In this document: piece after piece, positions 34,978 to 43,633 of the stretch
Layout of the letters: each line of letters begins with the position of its first letter
Numbering within the stretch: the stretch's first letter is position 1
Made by a program: the position numbers and the translations under genes
Assembly: GCF_022347685.1 (NCBI RefSeq)
Contig: NZ_JAKRGF010000001.1
Span: 558,001 to 622,000, forward strand
Length of the DNA stretch: 64,000 nucleotides
From: Thalassobius sp. Cn5-15
Lineage (GTDB): Bacteria; Pseudomonadota; Alphaproteobacteria; Rhodobacterales; Rhodobacteraceae
Direction of reading: 5' to 3'
Notes under the pieces: generated by a model
Seen by the model: the letters and a program-made list of their open reading frames with translations, nothing else
Told to the model about the DNA's origin: nothing
Databases searched by the model: none

Positions 34978-35920
34978 AACTAAGATGTTAAATCTGCATA
35001 GGTTGAAACAAACAAATTCAGTCGAATCTTAATCGAACTCTTTAAAAAGCAATAGATGAAATCACACCGCCTTTATACATCATCTCGCTAGAGCGCCGCC
35101 GTAAAGTTCTACGAAAGCGCCAAAAAAAACTTGATATCATTCTATGTGAACAAAATAGCTAAACTCTATTCCTGCGGCCATCTTACCTTGATTACCCTTC
35201 TTCCGATGTGGGTCATGTGACCCGTTTACGCTGCGATCCCTGCGGGCCATCTTACGGTCTAAGGGTGACCGCAAGTTGTGTGCGGTAGTACCGCACAACT
35301 TGACAAGGGGGCTGCTGCGCTCCCCCGTTGTATCCCCCAAAGCTAATAGCTGAGATCGGCATTGAACCCATCCCAGCCATGCAAACATATCGTTGTTTGA
35401 TCACTCGTCGGGGAGAAGCCATCTCTCCCCAACACCCCATAGGTCAACCGTCCGCCGATTGAAGGCCGCCAGCTTGTCGAAGCTGAACCCGACCAAAGGG
35501 CGAGATCGCCGCCCCTTGGAACCCGCTCGCTAGACCTGGAGATTTGCTTCTCCACCAGCACCGAACCATGCACAATCCTTTGGTGATTGATCGCCAATCA
35601 GGGGCGCTTGCCTGCCCCCCAATACCCCCTTGGCTCTAGGGCTGCTGCCCTCACGCGGATCAAAGGGTGGGTCCTCGCCATGCTCGGTTCACTGTGCTGC
35701 ACCTGTGCGTGGCTCTGGTCCTGCGGAACGCACCTTTGCCCCTTGCACCCCGGCCCCTCGGCGGGAGCCAGACGGTTGCATGCACAACCCGTCAGGACAA
35801 AGAAACATTCAAACCAGTTATAAAAAAACATCAGAACTAAATGAGTTTTCAGCTTAGTCTCTCATATGTACAGTAATAGGTGTTTTATGGGCCATTTCAA
35901 ATTTAGATATTGAGGTAATT
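34978..35920. other. hairpin-rich block, no convincing gene
   Basis: About 940 bases without a believable gene. The first 180 bases are AT-rich. From about 35230 to 35790 the DNA turns GC-rich and carries closely spaced hairpins: CAAGTTGTG(TG)CGGT/ACCGCACAACTTG at 35272-35302, GGGGG/CCCCC at 35307-35326, GGGGAGA/TCTCCCC at 35410-35430, GGGGCG/TGCCCCC near 35601-35620 and AGGG/CCCT near 35637-35651. Open frames here are on both strands with implausible Cys/Trp/Pro-rich products. The layout would fit a structured non-coding RNA, or an origin of transfer or replication of the mobile element whose mob genes lie at 37-42 kb. Neither is proven. Confidence 0.4.
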
Positions 35921-36424
35921 ATGACTGAAGTAGACGATACTAATTCGCGAAAAACAGTTTTTGGATGGTTAGCTGAATCTAAGCCGACAGATTGGCTAAC
36001 CGTGGGCGTTTCTATCGTAACATTGCTGGTGACGCTTAATGTCGTCAAACCTGCCGCTGACCAAGCCAAAGATAGCGCCAATGAGGCTGTGAAGATCGCA
36101 ACCGAAACTGGGATCGAAGCTGTTACGGTTGAGGGAGTGAAGAAAGAATATGTTGTGCAACTTGCCAGCTACCAACGCCAAAATTGTTCAATTGCACAGG
36201 AAGAATTAAATTCTTATGCTTCGCGCTTTGAAACTAGCCCAGCACTTTTCGAAACCGCAGATAATCGCTTCATCGTCATCGGCGTCGAAGCTGAGAACGA
36301 ACAAGAGGCCATAGCCATACAGGAACTGGCATTTCAACTTTCTGAGCTTCCTGAGTACAGCAAAGAAAGCCTTGATCAAGCACGGCGTCGCCACGATCCC
36401 AATTGGAAAAAAGTTAGCTGCTAG
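35921..36424 (+). CDS. membrane-anchored protein with SPOR-like C-terminal part (167 aa)
   Basis: 167 residues, start ATG 35921 with GAGG five bases upstream. One hydrophobic segment at about 25-45 (WLTVGVSIVTLLVTLNVV) anchors it, with an Ala-rich helix after. The C-terminal half starts KKEYVVQLASYQRQNCSIAQEEL, then FIVIGVEAENEQEAIAIQELA. The YVVQLASY strand, helix, strand pattern resembles a SPOR fold, though identity is weak. Two Cys (residues about 89 and 167) are conspicuous. It lies alone between the hairpin-rich block and a minus-strand membrane protein. Function unknown. Confidence 0.55.
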   Translation: MTEVDDTNSRKTVFGWLAESKPTDWLTVGVSIVTLLVTLNVVKPAADQAKDSANEAVKIATETGIEAVTVEGVKKEYVVQLASYQRQNCSIAQEELNSYASRFETSPALFETADNRFIVIGVEAENEQEAIAIQELAFQLSELPEYSKESLDQARRRHDPNWKKVSC

Positions 36425-36551
36425 AGCAAATTGCCTGTGACTGGTTCTTACGCTGGTAACGAATTCAACAATTGTATGTTGTCAGAGTGTGTGTAGGAAA
36501 ATTTAGTGTAATGCTGCGGTCACTGAGGTGACCGCATTCTGCATCTATGCC

Positions 36552-37007
36552 TTAAAAACCCTGCGTGTCCTCGCGAGACCAGTGCGTTAGGTTTTGGAAT
36601 ATCTCAATCGGTGAAATAAACAACAAAATACCAAGGCTTACAAAGCCCACGCCGATTGTGACTACCGCCAACGTTGTTTCCCAGAAGACGATAATGCTGT
36701 CACCGTTGCCAAGAGTGGCTGCAACCGCGCTAACGAATACGCCGACAATTGCATAACGCGATAGAGCCGACAGCTTATTTGGATTTTCAAATTTCTTGTT
36801 AAGCGCCAAATAAAGACGGCAGCCAACAAAAAAACTGACGGTGACAGCTATAATTGCGATGAGGGACAGAGCAAGAAGCCCTTGAACAACGCTAAGCGGT
36901 GGAATGTCCCCAACGAGAACCCCATAACCCCAGAATGCGAGCCAGCCGCAAATCAGGACAACTAGGTTTAAACGAAGCGCCATCTTTTTAAATTGTTGCC
37001 AAGTCAT
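36552..37007 (-). CDS. small integral membrane protein (151 aa)
   Basis: 151 residues from ATG 37007, which has GGGAAGG 8 bases upstream. The longer frame to 37073 would run through a palindrome that resembles one near the resolvase gene, so the shorter start is preferred. Four hydrophobic stretches (about 15-32, 42-65, 85-105 and 110-135) suggest four membrane helices. The protein has no recognised family. It is encoded back to back with the serine resolvase. Confidence 0.6.
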   Translation of the reverse strand: MTWQQFKKMALRLNLVVLICGWLAFWGYGVLVGDIPPLSVVQGLLALSLIAIIAVTVSFFVGCRLYLALNKKFENPNKLSALSRYAIVGVFVSAVAATLGNGDSIIVFWETTLAVVTIGVGFVSLGILLFISPIEIFQNLTHWSREDTQGF

Positions 37008-37040
37008 ATTTGCGCCTTCCCGACCTAAGTTTGGCGCAGT

Positions 37041-37179
37041 TTCAAAAGGCTTCCCTTTTGATATTATTGTCATAATTGGATTACGGTGTCACTCTGTGAT
37101 TGGTTATCCACAGTTTTCTTAGCGTTGAAATCGCTTCAATACGTTGATCCGCGCGGGTTCAAAAGGGAACCCTTTTGAA
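37041..37179. repeat. paired palindromes, candidate res subsites of the adjacent resolvase
   Basis: TTCAAAAGGG-AA-CCCTTTTGAA at 37158-37179 is a perfect 10-base palindrome. A second with the same core, TCAAAAGG-n4-CCTTTTGA, lies at 37042-37061, about 117 bases away. Both are upstream of the resolvase gene at 37240. Serine resolvases bind several inverted sites beside their gene, so these are candidates for its binding sites. Confidence 0.5.
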
Positions 37180-37239
37180 AAGCCCCAATTCCCCTAAATT
37201 CAGGGTTTTTCGAAGATTGCGACGAGGCATAATAGGACG

Positions 37240-37833
37240 ATGGAAGACGTTGATTTCGAGGGTGACACAAAAGGTCGCCGCATTGGTTATGTGCGAGTTT
37301 CGGACAAGGACCAGAGCCAAGATTTACAGGTAGATGCGTTGAAGCATGCGGGCTGTGACGTGATCTATGGCGATCTGGGTATGTCTGGTGCGGACGTTAC
37401 GCGGCGCTCGCTTGAGACCTTGCTACGCGATCTAACCAAGGGTGACACACTTGTCGTTTGGAAATTGGATCGCCTTAGTCGTTCAACGCTGCATTTGCTT
37501 GAATTACTCGATGATCTGCGAGTGAACGGCGTGGATTTTATTGCGCTCACACAGGGCATCGACACGACCACCGCCGTGGGGCGTATGGTCTTTGGTCACC
37601 TTGCTGTTTTTGCCGAGTTTGAACGTGAACAAATCCGCGAACGCACCAAAGCAGGAATGGCCGCCGCCAAAGCGCGGGGCGTGCATATCGGACGGCCGCG
37701 CGCGATTTCTGATGACATGGCGAGATTGATCAAACACCGCCTCGCTATCGGTGAGGCGTCTGTATCGCAGCTGGCCGAAGAGTTGGACATCTCGCAACAG
37801 ACAATTGTCAGAGCGATGAAAAACATCGAATAG
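37240..37833 (+). CDS. serine resolvase/invertase
   Basis: 197 residues. The resolvase domain starts RRIGYVRVSDKDQ with the nucleophile Ser at 21, followed by LQVDALKHAGC, DLGMSGADVTRRSLETLL and LVVWKLDRLSRSTLHLLELL. The dimer helix AVFAEFEREQIRERTKAGMAAAKARG is clear. The C-terminal 45 residues (GRPRAISDDMARLIKHRLAIGEASVSQLAEELDISQQTI) are a Hin-type helix-turn-helix. Members resolve cointegrates or invert segments and are common on mobilisable plasmids. It lies next to the mob genes on the opposite strand. The candidate sites at 37041-37179 are upstream. Length is normal for the family. Confidence 0.88.
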   Translation: MEDVDFEGDTKGRRIGYVRVSDKDQSQDLQVDALKHAGCDVIYGDLGMSGADVTRRSLETLLRDLTKGDTLVVWKLDRLSRSTLHLLELLDDLRVNGVDFIALTQGIDTTTAVGRMVFGHLAVFAEFEREQIRERTKAGMAAAKARGVHIGRPRAISDDMARLIKHRLAIGEASVSQLAEELDISQQTIVRAMKNIE

Positions 37834-37865
37834 GGGAAAGCTATTCAGGCCAATCAAGATGCATT

Positions 37866-38174
37866 TTATACTATACGATGCGGGTTGATATGCAGCGGCA
37901 CATCATCGCCCGCGCGATGGCGACGGGCCTCGTCTCTGACCAGCATTTTTTCTACATATCCTGAAAAGGTTATCATATATGGCTGATCAATGTGGCGGTT
38001 CACATCGCATTCCATCGTAAATTGGTCCATGTCTGCGCCAATCGATGCAAGCCAATCGAAATGCTTCCAATGAGATTGAGGAAGCCGAATAGGTTCATCA
38101 ATGCCAAAGGCATTCTTGACGTTTTTCGCTACCCACTCCCCATCTGGCAAAAAGTCTCTATTTAAAATATTCAC
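37866..38174 (-). CDS. small protein at the end of the mob operon (102 aa)
   Basis: 102 residues. It starts MNILNRDFLPDGEWVAKNVKNAFG and continues with QSHWKHFDWLASIGADMDQFTMECDVNRHIDQPYMITFSGYVEKML, an acidic, Trp-containing middle without membrane segments. The last 20 residues are basic. It lies in the same direction and 38 bases downstream of the 207-residue gene, so it probably belongs to the same transcript as traG and mobA. No family is recognised; similar small genes accompany mob loci. Confidence 0.5.
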   Translation of the reverse strand: MNILNRDFLPDGEWVAKNVKNAFGIDEPIRLPQSHWKHFDWLASIGADMDQFTMECDVNRHIDQPYMITFSGYVEKMLVRDEARRHRAGDDVPLHINPHRIV

Positions 38175-38212
38175 CCATATATTTTGTCATGACTACTGAC
38201 TTAAATCTAGTT

Positions 38213-38836
38213 TTATCGCGACTTTCCCTTGTCCTTTTTGGCGTTAATATCATGTTGGCGTTCGATTTCTTGCTCCTCCTTTTGCCGCTGTTCTTCGAAA
38301 AATTCACCGTCGTATTCCTGAACCGCATCCATGACGGCTTGACGTTCTGGGGTCGCCTCAGGTTGCTTTTCCCAATCGCCGTCTTTGAAATGTGCAACCT
38401 CCAATTCGTGACCATATTCTCCCTGTGTCACCACAATTTTGTTTAGGTGCCCGCCTTCATAACCATCTTTAGTCGGATGCTCCGCTCGCCATGCCCTGAC
38501 ACGAAACCCATTAAATTCGCCTTCCAATGTATGATTGCCATTGCGCAATGCATGTTGCCATTCATCATCCGAAGGTTGTTTCTCCGTAGTGGCGGGTTGA
38601 GATGGTGTTTGCCACTGATCTTGGGAGCGGGGTGGCGGAAAGAAATTTCCCGTCCCTGAAGGAGTCAGGCTTGGATTTTTTACATTTGCAGGGTCGTGTT
38701 TTGGATCGGTGTTGCTGCGAAGGGGTTCGTCATCTTCTTCAAGGTCAATATCGGCTTCAAAAACAATCTCAACTTCAGGTTTTTGAGCCGCCACATTGAA
38801 CGGCTTTTGGGGACGCTTGTCGTTATCTTGGGCCAT
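38213..38836 (-). CDS. acidic mob-operon protein (207 aa)
   Basis: 207 residues. The N-terminal 95 residues are disordered and acidic/Pro-rich (FEADIDLEEDDEPL, then Pro/Gln/Thr). A folded middle begins near residue 95: HTLEGEFNGFRVRAWRAEHPTKDGYEGGHLNKIVVTQGEYG, a beta-rich small domain. The end is a highly charged coiled helix (EQRQKEEQEIERQHDINAKKDKGK). It is transcribed after the coupling-protein gene, 58 bases downstream. An accessory role in conjugation is possible. No family is recognised. Confidence 0.55.
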   Translation of the reverse strand: MAQDNDKRPQKPFNVAAQKPEVEIVFEADIDLEEDDEPLRSNTDPKHDPANVKNPSLTPSGTGNFFPPPRSQDQWQTPSQPATTEKQPSDDEWQHALRNGNHTLEGEFNGFRVRAWRAEHPTKDGYEGGHLNKIVVTQGEYGHELEVAHFKDGDWEKQPEATPERQAVMDAVQEYDGEFFEEQRQKEEQEIERQHDINAKKDKGKSR

Positions 38837-38894
38837 GCTTAGGCTCTTTCATGAAAAGGAGTGCACGGGCAGCGATTACCGCCCGTGCAATTGT

Positions 38895-40572
38895 TTAATC
38901 GTGTAGGCTGCGGCCAAGTGCTTTGAGTTCGGTATCTTCAAACCATTTCACCTTGGTTGCACGCAGCGGGTGCATGTTTTCAAGGAAGGCAATTTGGTGG
39001 GTTTGCGGAAAACGCATTAGTTCATCTGGAAAGGCCAACTTCCGTTGAGCGGGCGTATATGTCGAAGATTCAGAGCTACTATTGCTACCTGCTCCAAAGG
39101 TATTCGAAACAGCGCTGCTAAACGACCACACTGTGGTTTCGCCGCACAGGCTTGAGAAATAGTCGGCTGTCATTTTGTCACTCGACCCAAAGTAGTTGAT
39201 CATACCTGAATTTGAGACAAAGCTCTGCCACCCTTTGTCGTAGATACGGTCTAACTGGTTGAAGTCCTGCACAATGCCCCAAAGCTGCATACCGTAACCC
39301 GCCATAAGGCCATAGGCTTGCTCAACCATTGTTAGACGCCCCAGTGCCGCAAACTCATCCAGCAAGAACAGAATTGAATTATCTGGTTTGGTTTCTAGGT
39401 TTCGTGCATTCACGGTGATAGCCTGTTGCACCAACAGACGCAGCCAACGACCAAATGTGTTCAATCGATCTGAGGGCAAGACGAGATAGATCGTCATCGG
39501 TTTGGTTTTCAGGTCTTCAAACTTGAAGCTTGAAACCTTCATGTTCTTCGCGATGCGATCACTATCCAAGAAGTGAGTATGCGCTTGTGCTGTCGCAATA
39601 ACACTCGCCTTTAGCTTTTCTTCCTTTTGCAAGCTTCTCGCCCCCGTGCTTTTGACAATCGGGTGCATTGATTTTTTCATCTTTGTGAAAGTCTTATCCA
39701 GCTCCGTTACATCTTGAACAAGCAATTCACGCACGCGTGGCAAATGGCGTCCGCCATCTTCTTCGGGGTCTGTCGCAACATGCATAATTAGACCTTGGAG
39801 TAAGGCCTTGGAGTAAGGCCTTGGCTTCCTCATCCCAAAACGGGTCTTTGCTATTGCCCTCAACGACCAATGCGGATGCCAACAACATCGCGTTTTCAGG
39901 TAGATCAGGATCGGTTGTATCCAACCAATCAAGTGGATTGAAGGACGACACTTGCAAATCATCCAGTGGGGTAATCGCCCACGGATCTACAATCTGAATT
40001 TCTTGCCCCATCTGCTGACGGCGTTCTGCCGTTGCAAAAGCGTTTTCTCCCTTTGGATCGATCACTAAGGCTGAACCTCCATAGGTCAAAAGATTTGGAA
40101 TGATCTGTGTGGTGCCTTTGCCAGCGCGAGTTGGGGCTACCGTTAGCAAATGACGATCACCTTTATAGGAGACCCAATCCATTTCACCCTCAGCATTTTT
40201 AAATTTCCCGATGCGAATACCGTCAGTTCCAAAGGCATCTTTACTCGCCACATCTTCATGTGTCGCCCAGCGGCTTGAGCCGAAAGTTGTCGGTTTGTCA
40301 AAGAATCCAGAGGCCAATCCACCAAGCCAATACGCAAGGCCAAAGACAAATGCGATAATCGCCAACAAAACAGCGGCATTCCAGCCAAGAAGATTGTTCA
40401 GGAATATGGTCGCAAACACGAGCACGCCAACAATGATGTAGAGGGCCATTTTGCGGAAAGAGGCTGATTTTGGGGAGAATAGCCATCCCAATAAAAAGCC
40501 AATTCCAAATGATGCGACCACCATGACAATACGCACAATTGTCATGCCGAAATAATAAATTAGTTCATCCAT
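38895..40572 (-). pseudogene. traG: VirD4/TraG coupling protein, broken by a 13-base tandem duplication
   Basis: Two overlapping frames together make one type IV coupling protein. The N-terminal frame (40572 down to about 39800) has three to four membrane helices, then FGSSRWA and the Walker A TRAGKGTTQ, followed by LVIDPKGENA. The C-terminal frame (about 39800 to 38895) has LLDEFAALGRLTMVEQA and a final HPLRATKVKWFED motif, both standard for the family. The frames change exactly at two tandem copies of GGCCTTACTCCAA (minus strand). Removing one copy gives a continuous reading ...KALLQGLIMHVA. The intact protein would link the relaxosome to the secretion channel. In the sequence as given the protein stops early. 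The defect could revert by loss of one copy. Confidence 0.85.
39793..39818. repeat. 13-base tandem duplication inside traG
   Basis: The plus-strand unit CCTTGGAGTAAGG is present at 39793-39805 and again at 39806-39818. 13 is not a multiple of three, so the second copy shifts the traG frame. Confidence 0.9.
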
Positions 40573-40594
40573 TTCGGAATATTCCTTTTAAAAA

Positions 40595-41860
40595 CTATCT
40601 TGAAAAACCTAGATCGCGCCCGCGTCGTTTAACTGTTTGGGGCGATGTCTTGGGGGGATTGAGAGATTGTCGTATTTTTGAAGCCAGCAATCGTCGCTCT
40701 TCGGCCTGACTGCGACGTAGCTTTATAAACTCGCGCTGCAATAGGCGACGCTCTTTCATCTGCTCAACGACCATAAAATCGCGCTGATCTTGATCTCGTT
40801 TTGCAAATTTCTGAGCTTCAAACTCATTTTGCCGACGAATGGAATTAGCTTTTCCCGTCAGGCGATCAAACAGGCCGCGCAAGCCTTTGTTCAGTCGATC
40901 AGAACGAACCTTGGTTTCCACCAGCCAACGCTGCTCTTGCCCGGTTTTGAGTTTCTGGCGCTCCGCGCGATGTGCCGTGTTCATATCCCGTAGTTTGTCG
41001 CGCAGCGGATCAAGGTCGCTTCTCTGACGATCTTTAATGTCATTGATATAGCCGCGCATTTGATCCGTAACTTTGGACCGAATGATTGATCGCGTTTCAT
41101 CAACCGAAGGAAGGCTATCTGGCGATCCAAGTTTAGCGTTCACATCTTTGGTTTTAAGCGCTGCCCATTTGGCAATCGAATAGACTTTGCCATCAGCATC
41201 CAAGGCAACGAAGCCACGCCGATCACCACGGGCGAGGAAATAGCCGCGCTCTTCGAGCGCATTCTTGAAACCAATCTGGCTATCACAACGTTTCCAAGCC
41301 TGCTGAAACGCTTGTTTAATTTCTCGCGGATCAAGCCCTTGGCGCTTGGCCTGCTGCCATTCATCCAGCGTGAAGTTCAGGGGCGATTTGTTCCCATAGG
41401 TCGCAAGACCATCAGGCAATTGCCACCCATGATCCAAGAACAGATCGCGCGATAAGTCCCGCAGCTTGTTTTTGAAGTGGGGCAGATTGATAGCGGTTAT
41501 GGTTTCCGCATCAATGCGCGACCACACCGCGTGCGCGTGGCGTCGGCCTTCTTTCTCATGCACGACAATCGCACGGGGTTGCCCCTCAAGACCAAGTGCT
41601 TTCTCGGCGCGATCAGCCGCTTCCAAGAACTCTTGCTCAGTGGCCACATGGTCTTGTGGCGGGTTCAAACTCAACGAAAACATATACTGCTTACAAAAGG
41701 TTGCTTTAGAAATGGCGTGGGCCTCAGACAAAGCCCCGTGCAAATGCTCAGATAAAAATCCACGCAACTCTAAGCAGTTTACATGATCGTTGTCACGATC
41801 ATTCATCAGGTGATCGGCCAGCGCTTTTGCACCCGCCCGTTGGGAGCCTTTGAGGATCAT
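40595..41860 (-). CDS. mobA: relaxase / mobilisation nuclease (MOBP-like)
   Basis: 421 residues. The N-terminal 150 residues are the relaxase: MILKGSQRAGAKALADHLMN, QYMFSLSLNPP, and the His-rich motif HEKEGRRHAHAVWSRID (H101, H108, H110) that binds the metal. Residues about 175-245 hold a typical DUF-like accessory segment (FTLDEWQQAKRQGLDPREIKQAFQQAW ... GRGDRRGFVALD). A long Arg/Lys/Gln-rich coiled coil follows to the end. It nicks the transfer origin and pilots the strand. It overlaps mobC by four bases and is followed by the broken coupling-protein gene. It looks intact. Confidence 0.85.
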   Translation of the reverse strand: MILKGSQRAGAKALADHLMNDRDNDHVNCLELRGFLSEHLHGALSEAHAISKATFCKQYMFSLSLNPPQDHVATEQEFLEAADRAEKALGLEGQPRAIVVHEKEGRRHAHAVWSRIDAETITAINLPHFKNKLRDLSRDLFLDHGWQLPDGLATYGNKSPLNFTLDEWQQAKRQGLDPREIKQAFQQAWKRCDSQIGFKNALEERGYFLARGDRRGFVALDADGKVYSIAKWAALKTKDVNAKLGSPDSLPSVDETRSIIRSKVTDQMRGYINDIKDRQRSDLDPLRDKLRDMNTAHRAERQKLKTGQEQRWLVETKVRSDRLNKGLRGLFDRLTGKANSIRRQNEFEAQKFAKRDQDQRDFMVVEQMKERRLLQREFIKLRRSQAEERRLLASKIRQSLNPPKTSPQTVKRRGRDLGFSR

Positions 41861-42213
41861 TGCTTCACCCCCAAAGCTTCCATGATGGTTGCTCTAATCC
41901 ATGCCACCTCAGCAACGGCACGTTTGAGGTCTTCCTCCAATTCAGGATCGACAATCAACGTGCCTTGGTTCAGATGCTTGGCGATCTGATTGAGATTGTT
42001 CGCCTGTCGTGTTTGGCCCAATCGTGCCAATACCTCAGCTAAGAGCTGTTGCTCCGCAACAGGTGGTTTCCGCCGCTTCCGATATTTGGGAGCTTCAGCG
42101 GCAAAAACCACGGACTTGATATAAGCCGACAGCGACATACCCCCAGCCTGAGATTCAAGCTGTGATCGTTCCGCAGAGGTTAGGCGCAATGAAAAGGGTG
42201 AGAGGCGGCTCAT
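41857..42213 (-). CDS. mobC: MobC-like relaxosome accessory protein
   Basis: 118 residues. The start LSPFSLRLTSAERSQLESQAGGMSLSAYIK is a ribbon-helix-helix-like DNA-binding region, and the second half LARLGQTRQANNLNQIAKHLNQGTLIVDPELEEDLKRA is the usual MobC pattern. It would help the relaxase open the transfer origin. Its stop overlaps the mobA start by four bases (ATGA). This gene is first in the mob operon, so a promoter and oriT are expected upstream, in the 42.2-42.3 kb gap. Confidence 0.8.
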   Translation of the reverse strand: MSRLSPFSLRLTSAERSQLESQAGGMSLSAYIKSVVFAAEAPKYRKRRKPPVAEQQLLAEVLARLGQTRQANNLNQIAKHLNQGTLIVDPELEEDLKRAVAEVAWIRATIMEALGVKQ

Positions 42214-42249
42214 GGGCGAGGCCCTCGCAACTGGTGTTTATGCTCTTCA

Positions 42250-42640
42250 AGAACCTTGTTCCAGTTCTCCAATTCGTCGAACAAAGTGTTCGAACAAACT
42301 GGCTCACTGTCCGCCATTCTCTTCTTTTCGCAAGAAAACCCCTCTAAAACCCTGATTATAAATGTGTTTTTGGGTTTCGAGCTCCTGTTTCTCAGGAGTA
42401 GGAAATTCGCACAGCAAACGCCAGCTTAAGGACGGTGCGGCGCAACGTTAGATGACCCGAATCCCATAGTTTTCAAGGATTTGCGAAGAAGGTGCAGGCG
42501 AGTTCGCACACTTCGTCAAACCTGGTCTGAGCTGGTAAGCTAGCGGCTTGTTTTTCCTGCAATGCGATCTTATCGCGTTCAAACTGACCAAGGCGCTTTT
42601 CATAGGCTTTGATCACGGCTGAGCTGTCGGCATCTTTGCT
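42250..42640 (-). pseudogene. C-terminal remnant of a large serine recombinase (left remnant)
   Basis: Only the last about 115 residues of a recombinase related to the intact one at 26.0-27.6 kb remain. AVIKAYEKRLGQFERDKIALQEK is the coiled-coil end, and CELACTFFANP followed by a stop (TAG/TGA-type) and KLWDSGHL...RISYS matches LSNPWKLWES...RISYS of the intact enzyme. Internal stops break the reading. The upstream side abuts the IS3-family remnant at about 42640, so the catalytic N-terminus was lost at that junction. Confidence 0.75.
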
Positions 42641-43490
42641 CCTGCTGATCGGGTTGCATGTCATCTTTCCCTAACCAGTAAACCACAGTGGGCGGTTTGC
42701 CGCCATGGGCGCTGTGAGGGCGTTTGTGGTTGTAGAACTCGACCCACTTGGCGCTTCCGGCTCGGGCATCCGATCCGGTTTTCCATGCATGCAGGTAGAC
42801 ACATTCGTATTTCAGGGACCGCCCTATGCCATCCATGGAGATGCGTCTGCCGGATCGGCGTAATCGATCTGCCCATGCGAACAACGTATATTGCGGTCCT
42901 TGATCCGTGTTCATAATCTCGGGTTCGCCGTATTTGGCCATCGCCTCGTTCAACACATCGACGCAGAAGTCGGCTTCCCGCGTGTTTGATATCCGCCATG
43001 CCAATACTTTACGCGTATACCAGTCAATGATCACAAGCAGATAAAGGAGCCCGCGCCGCATGGGGATGTAGGTGATGTCCGACGCCCAAACCTGGACGCC
43101 CAAACCTGATTGGGCAGCGTTACGCGCAAACCCTTTAGCAGATACGGGTAAGTCATGTGTCCTTTTACAGGTTTGTTCGTATTGAGATTTTGATAAATTG
43201 GCATGAGGCCGGTCAACCGCATGAGCCAACGGATGCGCTTCTCGTTCACCTGCGGGGGGCCTTCTTTCCACCACGATCAAGGACACCGGATGCCCTTCCA
43301 GCAGCGCCCGCTTCAAACTGTGGATCATCGTGGGGTGAACGCCAAACCGGCTCGACAGCTCGACGACCGTGCGTTCACCCTTCAATGCCTCAAGCGCGAC
43401 TTTGGCCTTAAAATCAGGGCTGCGGTTCTTCCGCTTCTTCATTTTGGATCGTCACTTTCGTCATGCGACCCACCTTATACACTGGTCCGA
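42640..43490 (-). mobile_element. IS3-family remnant with deleted and frame-shifted transposase
   Basis: The reading starts at 43442 with an OrfA head (KKRKNRSPDFKAKVALEALKGERTVVELSSRFGVHPTMIHSL). OrfB pieces occur in two frames: NEKRIRWLMRLTGLMPIYQN ... TLPNQVWAS (frame of 43031-43249) and ASDITYIPMRRG ... LVIIDWYTRKVLAWRISNT ... IMNTDQGPQYT ... KYECVYLHAW (frame of 42600-43442). The frames join where a 14-base unit is doubled (43081-43108); with one copy the text reads NQVWASDITYIPM. The third catalytic residue region (normally ...IFIERLW) is missing between MDGIGR and SLKYE. The element is therefore dead. Ends are approximate. Confidence 0.75.
43081..43108. repeat. 14-base tandem duplication inside the IS3 orfB remnant
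   Basis: GACGCCCAAACCTG occurs at 43081-43094 and again at 43095-43108. It shifts the orfB frame, just as the 13-base duplication does in traG. Confidence 0.9.
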
Positions 43491-43633
43491 ATTTGCGCCG
43501 CCCCCTCTCACCTTACCTTAAATATCGCATTCTGATGCGGCGGTTGGCACTTCGGAGTCTTAGAGTTGATCCATTAAAGACTGTTACGCGTAGAAGACTT
43601 CATGAGGTCCCAGCGAACATAGACTGAAAAAAC

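Noticed and set aside
35137-35857. Several 60-85 residue frames on both strands
   Set aside because: They overlap each other and the hairpin array, are rich in Cys/Trp/Pro/Arg and lack ribosome sites.
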